Notes under the pieces: generated by a model
The model's database searches: none
Seen by the model: only the letters and a program-made list of their open reading frames with translations
What the model was told of the DNA's origin: nothing
Program-made: the position numbers and the translations under genes
In this document: positions 11,161 through 22,515 of the stretch, piece by piece
How the letters are laid out: the number at the start of each line of letters is the position of its first letter
Position numbering within the stretch: the first letter of the stretch is position 1
From: Vitellaria paradoxa
Lineage: Eukaryota; Streptophyta; Magnoliopsida; Ericales; Sapotaceae
DNA length: 64,000 nucleotides
NCBI GenBank assembly: GCA_019916065.1
Contig: CM034244.1
Location: 25,722,471 to 25,786,470, forward strand
Direction: 5' to 3'

Positions 11161-12570
11161 GATCTCGGTTTTTTTTGTCTCTTTTACCTTTTTATTTTAT
11201 TATTTTATGGAATATAAAGATAATAAATAACTCTTTGGACTTATATTTAATTTTAGAAAAAAATTTGATAAGTATAGTATATCACTTGAATAATTAAGTC
11301 AAAGTGAGATTACAAAACTAATAGATTCTATCCTTTAAATTTGGTAGGATAATAATATTATTCAAAATAATTTGAATAATTTCCACTCATCATCTTATTT
11401 ATAACCAAACCCTTATCATAGGTTTCGGCTTCAAGGTATCCATAAATGTCCACAGAATTCCAATGTTTAAGAAGGTATTAAATAAGTTTCATTAAATTCA
11501 CTAATCATAAAAATATAGTTATATAACTTGCTAGGTTGACAAAATAATGCCTAAAAGAATCAATCAAATTCAATTAAGGAAGACCAAATAAGAAAAGAAC
11601 AAGTCCATTGTTTCTTTTGGGCATTTTATCAAATACTTAACATTTTAGTTTGAATAAGTCATCCAACTAACCATGATGAAACTGATTATCTAAATCAATT
11701 ATCATAAATATTAGAGTTTCAAATAATACATTATATCCAGTTTAAAATAATTTCATATCAATAGAAATTATTAACATGACAATAACTAACAGAAGGTAAT
11801 TGGAAATTTAAATAAATCTTTAAACATAATATTCAAAAAAATCTAAACAAGTATCAATTAATGGCTAAGCAGAAAGAGCAGCTTAAAAGAAAATTTATAT
11901 AAAATAGAGTAGAACTCCAATATCATAAACTTTATAGCTATAGAAATTAGACTTCAAGACCTACAACTTTCATGTTTTACACTTTTTAAAATTCTAAGGT
12001 CTAAAGGTACAAAAATAGCCTTGAATTCAATTTGTTCAGAAAATACAGTTTTACACGTGCTTAGTATTTTAGGCATAACTTTTGAATCACAAATCAAATT
12101 GATGCAAATCGTTTTGGGTTGGAAAGAAAACTTAAAGGGCTACAACTTTTATGTTTTAGCCGAAGCCTAATTCCACCATTTTAGGGGTCAAGAACACATC
12201 AGAAATTACAAACAGTGAACTGTCAGCATATTGGGCTACATCAGTCAAAGTTTCAGCTTCCTTAACCCCAATATACGAGTATTATATTTTTATCACAATC
12301 AAATTTCATACTTTAAACCCAGAAATATGCTTTAGCTTCAAAATTGAAGGCATCAAATATATTTTAGGAGGTTCGTCATCCTACCTCAATGAAGATATTG
12401 GTGACCAAGCCTGTGAAGGAAAAAGGAGTTAAGCTTTGAACACCACACAAATAGGAAAAATTCCAAGCTTTTCTTCTTCCTCCAAACAACACCAAATGTC
12501 CAACCACACTTGATAAAGATATATATATTTTTTTCTCTCTTATTGTTTTTCTTCTCTTTGAAGGCACACA

Positions 12571-12577
12571 ATTTATA
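12571..12577 (-). promoter_or_regulatory. Putative LTR core promoter TATA box
   Basis: TATAAAT on the minus strand, conserved in the other two LTRs at 20357-20363 and 36908-36914 and always followed by TGTGTG. It lies about 0.7 kb from the LTR start, implying a U3 of about 0.7 kb and an R-U5 leader of about 3.1 kb. Confidence 0.5.
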
Positions 12578-13294
12578 AGAATCATGGGAGTGTAGAGAAA
12601 GTTATTGGTGGAGAAAATTACCTCCATTTCACATGCTTCAAAACAACTAAGGTAAGATCATGCATATACAATAGGTAGCATGATTCAAGAATCATGCTTG
12701 CTTTTTGATTATCTAACCATATAATCTAAGAAAGGTGATGGAGGATGTATGAAGATGGGTGGCATGATCTGGGAATCATGCTAGCTTTTTGACAATTTAA
12801 ACAAATTATTTAAAAGATGCTTTAAGTGTTTAAATCATGCTAGCTAAGTAATTTGGAAGAATGCTTTAAAGTCATCAATGTAGGGTCTTCTTTTTGAGTA
12901 ATTAGCCACCTAATTTAAGAGATTGTGAGAGATGTATAGAAGATGGAAAATGAAGTTGTCGGGAAATAATTTAGAGCTACTATTCATGAGTCAATTCAAT
13001 GAGTGATAAAGTGAGTTGAAGTGAGTTGAGGTGAGTCAAAGAAAAGGGTTGATCCATGGGTTAATGGACTTGGGTTGAACCAATTAGGTAATTGGGCTAG
13101 GAATTGTTTGGATAAAAGTTTAGAAATTCTACCTTAAACTCCCACATAGGTTGAAATTAAATCCGAAAATCTTTCTAACTAATTTTATCATTTCAAAAAT
13201 TTTTAAATGCTTAATTTTCTAGATTTTTACTATAATAAATATCACCACTACACTTAAGCAAATTAATTAAGAAAAAAAATTTCAGGTTATTACA

Positions 13295-13705
13295 AGTATG
13301 AGTTTGTTCCCAATCCGTACCCTATCTAATCCCTGAAATTTTTGTGTTAATGGCCTTAGGCTTGAATCTGAAGACTGGAACTTGAATTGATACTTATGTA
13401 GTTATGCTTAAATCTAGAATTTGGATTTGATACTTAAACAGTTAGGCTTGTTGAATTTGTAATTTTTGGAATTTGGACCTGATACTTGAATCTGTAATCT
13501 AGAATTTGAATTTTTTTTTCCATTTCGAGTACTCGATTCCCTGTGAAGATCCCTGTTTCCCATTTGGAGTGGGGATGGGGTTAAAAATGAATCCCTAGTA
13601 ATGATCAAGTATGGTATGAGGATTGATTTGGGTTCAAAAATCGGGTACGAGGATAGGCGTAACCGTCCCTACCGGCATAATGCCCATCTTTATTTGGAAT
13701 GTTTG
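13295..13705. repeat. Right half of host repeat split by the Gypsy insertion
   Basis: Starts AGTATGAGTTTGTTCCC, includes repeated variants of TTGATACTT and GAATTTG, and ends with GGGTACGAGG and CGTCCCTACCGGCAT. It reads as the continuation of 7300-7383. Confidence 0.5.
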
Positions 13706-14265
13706 TTTATTTTAAAACCTAATTATTTTGGAGGTTCAATTTTTTGGAATATAAAACTAAGATTTTAAAGCGCGGGGAATCTAAGCATTCTATATGCCAA
13801 ATCATGATTTTGTCGAGAACAAATCAAAGGTTTCCCTAAGCACTTAACGTATTAAGCCTACTATTTGTCTACCAAAAATAAAAGATTATACAAGAATAAA
13901 ATCCTTTAATCAAACTATTAAAAATATCCATTCATCCATTCAAAACGATTTAGAGATAAAGCATAAAAATTAAATGCATTAATAAATAAATAAACTTATA
14001 TAGTTTTGTAATTAAGTTCTATCCTAGTCTAAGCTAGGGTTTAGCTACAAGACATAAAAATAAAACTAAGGTTTCTAGAGAAAGAAGATGAAAAGAGGAG
14101 AGAGAGAAGATGATAACCATCTGTATATATATACAAAGGCCCCTCACACAATCCTCAGTTTCTTTGCTCCTATCTCCCTTTAAAAATCTTCCCAAAAATA
14201 ACTGAAAAAGGAGAAAAAAGAAAATAAAAAAAAATATCTTCAATCTTCTCAATTCGGACTCTCAG
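13706..14265. other. Non-coding AT-rich stretch
   Basis: No gene recognised. The minus-strand frame at 14034-14252 is Phe-rich low complexity. Possibly degraded LTR sequence. Confidence 0.3.
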
Positions 14266-14269
14266 TAGT

Positions 14270-14530
14270 AGTAGGATTTGAATCCTCTTAGGCTGGATTT
14301 GAATCTGAAATCTAATCGCTTCAGAATTCCATTTGTTGTGTGAGAATTTGAATCCTCCTTGGTTGGATTCAAATCCAAATTCTAGTGTGTGCTAGCCTTT
14401 GTTTTGGATTCGAATCTTAATCCTTGGATTTGAATCCATGAGATTCAAATCTAATTTCCAGCATGTGAGACTTTGCTTTTCTTCTCATTTGGACTCAAAT
14501 CCTACTTCCATGGATTCGAATCTTATGCTT
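14270..14530. repeat. Cluster of palindromic GGATTYGAATCC-type motifs
   Basis: Variants of the near-palindrome GATTYRAATC occur roughly a dozen times in 260 bp, for example GGATTTGAATCC, GGATTCAAATCC and GGATTCGAATC, with irregular spacing. No coding function is seen. Its nature is unknown. Confidence 0.6.
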
Positions 14531-15540
14531 TCGTTCCTCCAAACTCAATTTTCCTCCACTTCTTTGCATTAACTTGGTTTCCTGCTCCTCATACTTGATC
14601 CTTTTCACCTAAAATTCGCAACACAAAATAAATTGATCAAGTGCATTAGTCTGTTTAAGAACATATAATTAGCTCTAAGTTTGCATTAAAATATATAAAA
14701 TATCATCAATAATATGTAAGATTAGCAACCAATCAATAGGTTAGGCACAAAGGGAAACATACGCTGATTAGTATGCATTTTCACTCTTGAAGCCTAGCCT
14801 AGGTGGCAAGCATGGATTTGTGCAGTTCACCCTATAGCCAAGTCCATATGAGGCGTACATTGAATGTGCATTTTGGGTTGAGTTTTATGGCCATAGATTC
14901 ACCTGATAGACTACCTAATCCATGAATATATTGATTTTTGGTATTAATGATATGGTTATAAGATATCAAGAAAATTTACATTAGCTAAATGATATGAGAA
15001 GAAGATATTGACTGGGGTTGTGATTATTTAATATAAATTGTTGAGATATAGTAAGTGGTAAAATTTTTGCTTATTTAATAGCATTATAAGGGGTACATTT
15101 TATGTTTTTTAGTGGATAGTGGGCCCTAATCATTATGTGTTAACTCTTATATAGATTTTATTGCAAGTTCTACTATTGATTCCTAGGTTAGGACATCCCA
15201 GACAAGGACACTAGGTCTCTTGTTTTTTTTGGGTCTTAGTTACATCTTTTGAGGGATTTTATGTTCATTCATTTTTTTACTTCTAAATTGGCGAGGTTTA
15301 CTGCATATTTTTTTTTTATAAACTTTCGAATGAGTTGTATAGACTGGGTTGAGCTCTAATTTTATCTATTCTTTTTGAGCACTATTGCTTTGCCAAGGGT
15401 CAAAGTTATATATTTACATATATATACATATATATTTCTGTCCTTCAATTGTTTTATTTTGCTCTAATAGGAATTGTGGAGCTCTGATCGGTTGCTAATT
15501 CATATGTTTATTATATGGCTACGTGAGTGTTAGCTCGCAC
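14531..15540. other. Unassigned sequence upstream of the decayed Tat pol
   Basis: No reading frame or motif that I can assign. By position it may include gag and protease remnants of the Tat-type element that follows, but decay is too advanced to say. Confidence 0.25.
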
Positions 15541-15544
15541 TCCA

Positions 15545-18005
15545 TGTCATGAAGTTCGGGACATGTCAGATGCTCCGTCTAAGGTTGAAAAAGATGTCAA
15601 GTCCAGTGTTGATGACTTGAAGGAAATGAATCTTGGCACACTAAAAAAACTACAACTAAATTAAGTAAATGCTCTCACAATTCCTAGAGAAGAAAAGACT
15701 TAAACAAGCTGAACTATAGTTTTGACCTGAGTTGATTCCAAAGATGGAAATTGAGGTCAATAAGCTCATTGAGGTTAGCTTTATTCGAATAGTCAAGTAC
15801 TAATTTAGATTCCAAGTATCATAACAGTCAAAAAGAAAAATGGACAAATTTAAATATATTTTATTTTTTTAGACCTCAACCATGCCTACCCAAAAGACTA
15901 CTTTTCACTCCCATTAACAAAACTCATTGTGGATAATGCTACCATTGGTCACAAAACATTATCCTTTATGGATGGTTCATCTAGTTACAACCCAATTCGC
16001 ATGGCATCGCGAGATGAAAATCTTATAGTTTTTCATTCCTTGAAAGCCATCTAATGCTACAAAGTAATGTCATTTGGATTTAAGAATACAAAGAGCGACA
16101 CAAAATATCTTTGACAACATACTTCACAAAAATGTTGAATGCTAGATGAATGATCTTGTTGTAAACTCAAGGAAGAGAGCAAACCATTTTAAAGGTCTAA
16201 AAAAGGTGTCCAACCAACTATGTTGATACTAATATAAGATGAATCCATTGAAGTATGCCTTTACCACCTCTAGAAAGTTTCTCGGATTAATTATACATCA
16301 CTGTGGCATAGGAATTGACTAGATAAATGTTGATGAAATCTTAAAGACAACTGAATCTTAAAATATTCATAAGCTAAATAGTCTACAAGGGCGATTAACT
16401 TACCTTTATCTATTCATTTCAAATTTAGCTAAGCCCTATCAACTATTTAGCTGACTAATAAAGAAAGGCGTCCCGTTCAGATAAGATGAAGCATGTAGCA
16501 ATGCCTTTGAAAGCGTTAAGAAATATTTGATGAAGTCACTTTAGTATTGGTAGCTCCTTGTCCTAGGAAACTATTGATTCTATACATTACTACACAATAA
16601 TAATTCGTTGGAGCTTTACTTGCTCAATAAATACAAAAAGGAAAGAAAATTCCTTTTACTATATTAGCAAGATGATGACCCCAATGAAATAAACTACTTG
16701 CCAATCGGGAAGATGTGTTTGGCCTTAGTTTGCATTTAAAAGTTATAACGTTACTTCCAAACTCACTATTCAATTAATCTTAAAAACCGATCATGTCAAG
16801 TATATGTTAAGACTTGTTTTGTCTGATCGATTAGCAAGGTAGTCTCTTCTTCAATAATTTTAGATCATTTACATAGCTTAAAAGACAATTTACAAACAAT
16901 TTTTAGTTGATTTTTTGGCTGATTACCTTATACCAATTGATTGGAATTATTAGAAGAATTACTAGATGAAAATGTCCTTTTTGTGGAGGTTTGATGACCA
17001 TGGAAGATATATTTTGATAGAGCTACTTAGTATAGTAGTGTAGAAGTGGTGTAATGTTTCTCACTCCTAGAAAAGATATACCAAATGCCTTTACCCTTAC
17101 ATAGTTGTGTTCAAACAATGAAGCTGAGTTCTAAGCACTTATACTTGGGGTGGAATTGGCTACCAATACGAAACACCTAGAACTTAGTTATACAGACACT
17201 CAAAATTCATAATTAACTACTACTATTTTTTAAGTAAGGAAGCCTGAACATATTCCTTGCCACAACTATTATTTGATTGATAGAATAGCTACAGTGTCAC
17301 CTTTAAACAGGTATCAATACAAGAAAAGAAATAGGTAGATTTTCTTGTTAAGCTTGCTCTAACCATTGCATTTCTTGTTCAAGAAGCACAAATTCCAATT
17401 TGTCAAAGAAGAGTAGTTCCTTTATTCTTCAATGATGAGAATGAGGATGAAAGAGATGTCAATGTAATCTTATGTTTTGGAGTTTTAGTAAATAAGTGGT
17501 ATCAACTGCTCATTAATTATCTACTCCATCAGAAGTTGCTAAAAGATCTTAGTAGAAAAATCAACATAAAGCGTCAAGCATCAAGCTTCATGATTCATTT
17601 ACAATAAGGATGCACTCTATCATCATTTTTTCAAATGACTTTTCCTTTGCTGCTTAGAATAGATTGAAGCCATGAAAGTTTTGGAAGAAGCTTAGTTTGG
17701 CTTGTGTGGAGCTTATGAATCTAGTTTGAAGTTTTACTTTTTAATCAAAAGAATATGGTACATTAGCCTATGATGGTAAAAGACTCTGTGGAGTATGCCA
17801 AGAGATGTTAAGCATGTTAGTTCTATGCAAACTTTATACACAACCACCAGAACCACTCCATCCAAAAGTTTCTTCTTTGAGCTTCCATGTATAAGGATTG
17901 AACATAATAGGGTTGCGGCCTAAGTCTTCTATTGTTCATTTGTACATTTTGGCTATGACCGACTACTTCTCTACACAAGCTAAAACTATACCATTAAGAG
18001 AAATG
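15545..18005 (+). pseudogene. Decayed Ty3/Gypsy pol of the Tat type: RT, RNase H, second RNase H, integrase start
   Basis: No long open frame survives, but segments in changing frames match pol in order. Around 15580-15630 is a DDLKEMNLGT-like linker, and at 15730-16000 the start of RT with RDLNHAYPKDYFSLP and LSFMDGSSSYN (family: DLNKATPKDDFPLP, LSFMDGFSGYN). VMPFGLKN is altered around 16060-16090, and GRLTYLYLFISNLAK lies at 16390-16430. RNase H is at 16540-16960, with LARxSLLQ and a VDFLADYLIP-like end at 16900-16940. A second RNase H-like region spans 16960-17560. An integrase N-terminal segment with a YWPTM-like block, YAKRC and PPEPLHP lies at 17620-17880. Two RNase H regions in tandem point to the Tat lineage. 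Many stops and frameshifts make it a relic; homology ends near 18005, where the inverted repeat begins. Confidence 0.75.
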
Positions 18006-18015
18006 GAAAAAAAAA

Positions 18016-19085
18016 AAAAAAGAAAATGAATCTATATATTCATATGTCTCAATGAATCCATATAAAAATATTTTTTATTGCAAAAAATAAAATATATTCC
18101 TAAAGTACTTTTTTAGATTTTTTACAGGCAAACGAACAATTGCCACTTGAAAGTAGTGTACACAATTTAATTAATTAATTTAATATAATTTAAAAAATAA
18201 TCGTTAACCTGCATCAAAACTTGAATTAATTCTTTAATTAAAAAAAAACAATTATGTAATTGCTTTCTTATGGTAAAACTAAAAATACTCTAATAAGTTG
18301 ATCGAACTAAATTTTCATTTAAAATGTAGACAACAGTAAGTTGATTGTTTACTCAAAAAAAAAAAAATTCCACTTATAATAAACTAAACATTTATGCACA
18401 TGTGATGCATGTGATTTTTTTTCTTAATAATCAATAAATTTAATTTTACAAATTATAAAATTTTATTTGATTTTTCTATTGATTTTTAATTTTGTAAACA
18501 TTAAGAATAAGTTATTCTCTTTAAAATTTTTAAAAGTTAATTTTTTATTAAAAAAATAATCCATATAAAAATAAATTATTTTCTTTTAAATTTTTTAACA
18601 AGCTGGCTTACATTGTTACCTACATTTTGAAAAATTTTATAGTCGTCGAGTTTTTTATAATATTTTAAATTATATTAATAAATTTTATTTTTTAATATTT
18701 TAATATTTAATATCATAATATATCATGCTAATAACTCAAATATGCTTTTGTTATTTGATCCGCAGTCCAACATAAATAGAAACAAAAATTAATAGAAAAT
18801 TTGAATAAATTCTTATAATTTGTAAAACTAAATTTATTGATTATTAGGACAAAAAAAAAATTCACACGCATCGCATTTGCACTGATGTCTAGTGTGTCAT
18901 AGGTAGAATTGTTTTTTTTAAAAAATAAACTTACATTAGTCTACCTTTCAAATGAAAATTCAGTTCAATCAACTTGTTAAAATATTTTTATTTTTACCAT
19001 AAGAAAGAAGTCTACATGATTATTTTTTTAAATTTAAGTATTAATTTTTTTATATGGATTTATTGAGTCATATGTAGATACTTTG
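18016..19085. repeat. Large inverted repeat, arms of roughly 450 bp and 300 bp
   Basis: The left arm (about 18030-18480) is homologous to the reverse complement of the right arm (about 18780-19080). Matching blocks include CATATGTCTCAATGAATCC with CATATGACTCAATAAATCC, GCTTTCTTATGGTAAAA with TTCTTTCTTATGGTAAAA, and AATAATCAATAAATTTA in both. A GCATCGCATTTGCACTGATGTCTAGT-type block near 18866-18893 resembles a degenerate Helitron 3' end, with a partner in the left arm near 18377-18415. Homology extends beyond these ends, so it is an inverted duplication rather than a simple pair of TE termini. Confidence 0.65.
18541..18765. repeat. Direct repeat DR2, copy A
   Basis: The spacer of the inverted repeat is repeated at 19185-19410 in the same orientation. 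Shared blocks include ATTGTTACCTA, TTTTGAAAAATT, ATATTTTAAATTATATTAATAAAT and TTTGATCCRCA. Similarity is visibly imperfect. Confidence 0.6.
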
Positions 19086-19184
19086 ATTTTTACAATAGCT
19101 GAATTTTTATTATAGTATTTTAGATTATATAGACAAAATTTGTTTTTAGATATTTTAATATTCAAGATAATTATTTCCTATTAT

Positions 19185-19410
19185 AAAAAGTTAAATTATA
19201 CTGATAAATTATTCTCTTTTAAATTTTTTTAACAAACAGATAGATATTGTTACCTAAATTTTTGAAAAATTGTACAATAGGCTAAATTTTTTAGTACAAT
19301 ATTTTAAATTATATTAATAAATGTTATTTTTAAATATTTTAATGCTCAATATAATTTGTATATCAAGTCAATAAATTAAAATATATTTTCTTCATTTGAT
19401 CCACATCCCA
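19185..19410. repeat. Direct repeat DR2, copy B
   Basis: Second copy of 18541-18765, just outside the right arm of the inverted repeat. The order is left arm, DR2, right arm, DR2. Confidence 0.6.
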
Positions 19411-19630
19411 CAAAAAAAGAAAAAAATGTGGATTCACTGTAGTTCAGGAATGAAAAAAAAAAACAAAAATGGAAAAAAAAAATGAAATCAACTCAAAAGT
19501 TGTTTGTCGCTTGCCTTGGCTATTGGATTTGATTGTGAATGTGCAGCTAAGAATGGCTAGAATGTGACGCTAGCATGCTGACACAACGTGCAATATTAGC
19601 CGTCCTGACGGGTGTCTCGCTCACTGTCTC
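19411..19630. other. Short unassigned flank left of solo LTR 1
   Basis: Contains A-rich runs, then a more GC-rich segment ending GTCTC at 19626-19630, the left target duplication of the solo LTR. No gene. Confidence 0.5.
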
Positions 19631-20356
19631 TGTAATAAGCTGAATTTTTTTTCCTTAATTAAATTATTTAAGTGTGGTAGTAATATTTATTATAGTAAAA
19701 ATCTAGAAAATTGAGCATTTGAAAATTTTTGGAATGATAAAAATTAGTTGAAAAAATTTTCGGATTAAATTTCACCCTATGTGGGAGTTTAATGTAGAAT
19801 TTCTAAAATTTTTATCCAAATACTTCTTAGCCCAATTACTTATTTGGTTCAAACCAAGACCATTAACCCATGGGTCAACCCTTTTCTTTGACTCACCTCA
19901 ACTCATTTCAACTCACTTTATCACTCAATGAATTGACTCATGAATAGTTGCTCTAAATTATTTCCCGACAACTTCATTTCCATCTTCCATACACTCTCAC
20001 CATCTTTCAAAATTATTTGACTAATTGGACAAAGAGAAGACCCACATTGATGACCTTAAATCATCTTTTTCAAATTATTTAGCAAACAAGATTTAAAGCA
20101 TTTTGTTTGAAAGCTAGCATGATTTAAAGCATTTGGTTAAATTGTCAAAAAGCTAGCATGATTGTTTAAATTTATCAAAAAGTTAGCTTGATTCCCGGAT
20201 CATGCCACCTCCATACATCTTCCCCAATGCTTTTCTTTAATGATATGGTTAGATAGTAAAAAAGTAAGCATGATTCTTGGATCATGCTACCAATTGTATA
20301 GGCATGATCTTACCTTAGTTGATTTTTTCTCCACTAATAATTTTCTCTACACTCCC

Positions 20357-20363
20357 TATAAAT
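20357..20363 (+). promoter_or_regulatory. Putative LTR TATA box
   Basis: TATAAAT followed by TGTGTG, conserved in all three LTRs, 726 bp from the LTR start. Confidence 0.5.
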
Positions 20364-22461
20364 TGTGTGTCTTCCAAGAGAAGAAAATAAGAGAGAAATA
20401 ATAATAAATTATTGATTAGTGAGGCTGAAGATTTGGTGTTGCTTGGAGGAAGAAGAAAGGCTTGGAATTTTCCAATTTGGGTGGTGTTCAAAGCTAACTC
20501 ATTTTTCCTTCTCAGACTTGGTCATTAATATCTTCATTGAGGTAGGATGATGAATCTCCTAAAATATATTTGATGCATTTTCTGGTTTGAAGTATGAAAC
20601 TTGATTGTGATAAAAATAAATACCCGTATATTGGGGTTAGGGAAGCCAAAATTTTGACTAAAGTAACTCAGTATGCTGACAGCTCTCTATTTGTAACTTC
20701 TTATGTGCTTCTAACCCCTAAAACGGTGGAATTTGGCTTTGGCTAAAACATAAACGTTGTAGCCCTTTCAGTTTTATTTTCAACCCAAAAAGAATTGCAT
20801 CAATCCGATTTGTGAGTCAAAAGTTATGCCCAAAATGCTGAGCATGTGTAAAACTGTATTTTCTGAACAAACTGAATTCAAAGCTGTTTTTGTACCTTTA
20901 GACCTCAAAATTTTAAAAAGTGTAAAACATGAAAGTTGTAGGTCTTGAAGTCTAGTTTCTACAGATATAAAGTTTATAGATATTGGAGTCTTGCTCTATT
21001 TTATATGAATTTTCTTTCAAGCTGCTATTCTGTTTAGCTTTAATTGATGCTTGTTTGGATTTGTTTAGAATATTATGTTTAAAGATTTATTTAAATTTCC
21101 AATTTCCTTCTGTTAGTTATTGTCATGTTAATAATTTCTATTGATATGAAATTATTTTAAACTAGATATTATGTATTATTTGACACTCTAATATTGATGA
21201 TAATTGACTTAGATAATCAGTTTCATCATGGATAGTTGGATGACTTATTCAAACTAAAATGCTAGTATTTGATAAAATGCCCAAAAGAAACAATGGACTT
21301 ATTTTTTTCTCATTTGGTCTTTCTTAAATGAATTTGATTTATTTTTGGCATTGTTTTGTCAACCTAGCAAGTTATATAATTATATTTTTATGATTAAGTG
21401 AATTTAATGAAAATCATTTAATACCTTCCTGAACATTGTGATAATTCTGTGGACATTTGTGGATATCTTGAAGCCAAAAACCTATGATAAGGGTTGGGTT
21501 ATAAATAAGATGATGATTGGAAATTTATTTAAATTATTTTTTTGAATAAAATAAAACTTATCAATTTTGCTAAAAATTAAATATAAGTCCAAGAGTTATT
21601 TATTATCTTTATATTACATAAAATAATAAAATAAAAGGTAAAAGGAGCAAAAACTGAGATTTGCAGCTAATGAGGTTCGAACTTGCGACTTTAAATCGCA
21701 ATTAGGGTCGCCCACCCACTAAGCTACCAACCTCAGCCTAATTAATATACCATTAGAAATAATTTTATTCTTATCAAATTTGGTACGGTAAACTTGTCAA
21801 AACAATTAACTAAAATACTAATTTGTATTCTAAATTTTTTTTTTACCTGCTAATTGTTAATTTACATATAGTGCCTACCTTTGTGATAATGATATTGATG
21901 ATTATGTTAAATCTTTGATTTATTGAGAATTACTATTAAAGTGTGGATATAGATAAAGTGCTTAAAAATATATTGCATGTGTCTAAATAATCTCACTTTT
22001 GATTGATCGCCCGGGAACATTGCTGGTTGTTATTAAAAATGTCTGATTTCCATACAAGGTACCCTTGGAATGTAAAAGGGTGAGAAGAAATTAAGGCACT
22101 TGGTGCTAAAGCTGTTTTTGGCAATGGGGTGATGGGTGGGTAGAAATGGCCTTTTAGACGAAGATGGGAACATGCATTTTATTTGGGAGATGCTCCCTTC
22201 TGACCTGGCCAGTCAGGTAGCCGGTCGCGACGGCTAGGTTTTTGGTAGGTGACACCGTCGATATGCATTGGATGCTAAGCCCGTAAAGTCACTGGTTCCC
22301 AAGGCTGGGGGTAGAGGAGGATAGGAGTATGATTATCTTAGGAGGATTTAGATTAAACTCCTTTACAAAATTTTACTGTGACCAGCAACCTCTCTTGTTA
22401 TGTATGAATGATGTGTTGGAATTATTTAATTATATTTAATTCCTCTCGATTAATATTTTAT

Positions 22462-22463
<2 letters not shown>

Positions 22464-22512
<49 letters not shown>
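22464..22512. repeat. (AT)n microsatellite in solo LTR 1
   Basis: About 48 bp of pure alternating AT at the tail of the tRNA-like segment. The site is short in the LTR at 9498-13294 and becomes the 264 bp mixed alternating tract in solo LTR 2. Confidence 0.95.

Positions 22513-22515
<3 letters not shown>

Larger units (their letters stand above)
7385..13294 (-). mobile_element. Truncated Ty3/Gypsy retrotransposon (Tekay/Del-like), 5' LTR to start of RT
   Basis: Read on the minus strand the order is: a 5' LTR (13294 to 9498), a 2-base spacer, a primer-binding site complementary to initiator tRNA-Met, gag with a zinc knuckle, protease, and the first ~15 codons of reverse transcriptase ending near 7385. 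The rest of RT, RNase H, integrase and the 3' LTR are absent. Long LTRs, the tRNA-Met primer and a GMDWL motif in the protease region fit the Tekay/Del chromovirus lineage; that placement is inference because the chromodomain is missing. An in-frame stop separates gag from its zinc knuckle and another interrupts the start of RT, so this copy is dead. The truncated end abuts AGTA(G), and the LTR end abuts AGTAT. Confidence 0.85.
9498..13294 (-). repeat. 5' LTR of the Gypsy element, 3,797 bp
   Basis: On the minus strand it starts TGTAATAACC at 13294 and ends GGGGCGTGACA at 9498, giving the canonical TG...CA ends next to the primer-binding site. It is homologous over its full length to the two plus-strand LTRs at 19631-23335 and 36193-40092, but clearly more diverged from both than they are from each other. 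It contains a TATA box near 12571-12577 and two tRNA-like (A box plus B box) segments. No coding capacity; the reading frames at 12376-12627 have no homology. Confidence 0.88.

Noticed and set aside
12376..12627. Minus-strand frames with an apparent promoter upstream
   Set aside because: Inside the LTR just downstream of its TATA box. Not kept open in the two homologous LTRs and without homology.
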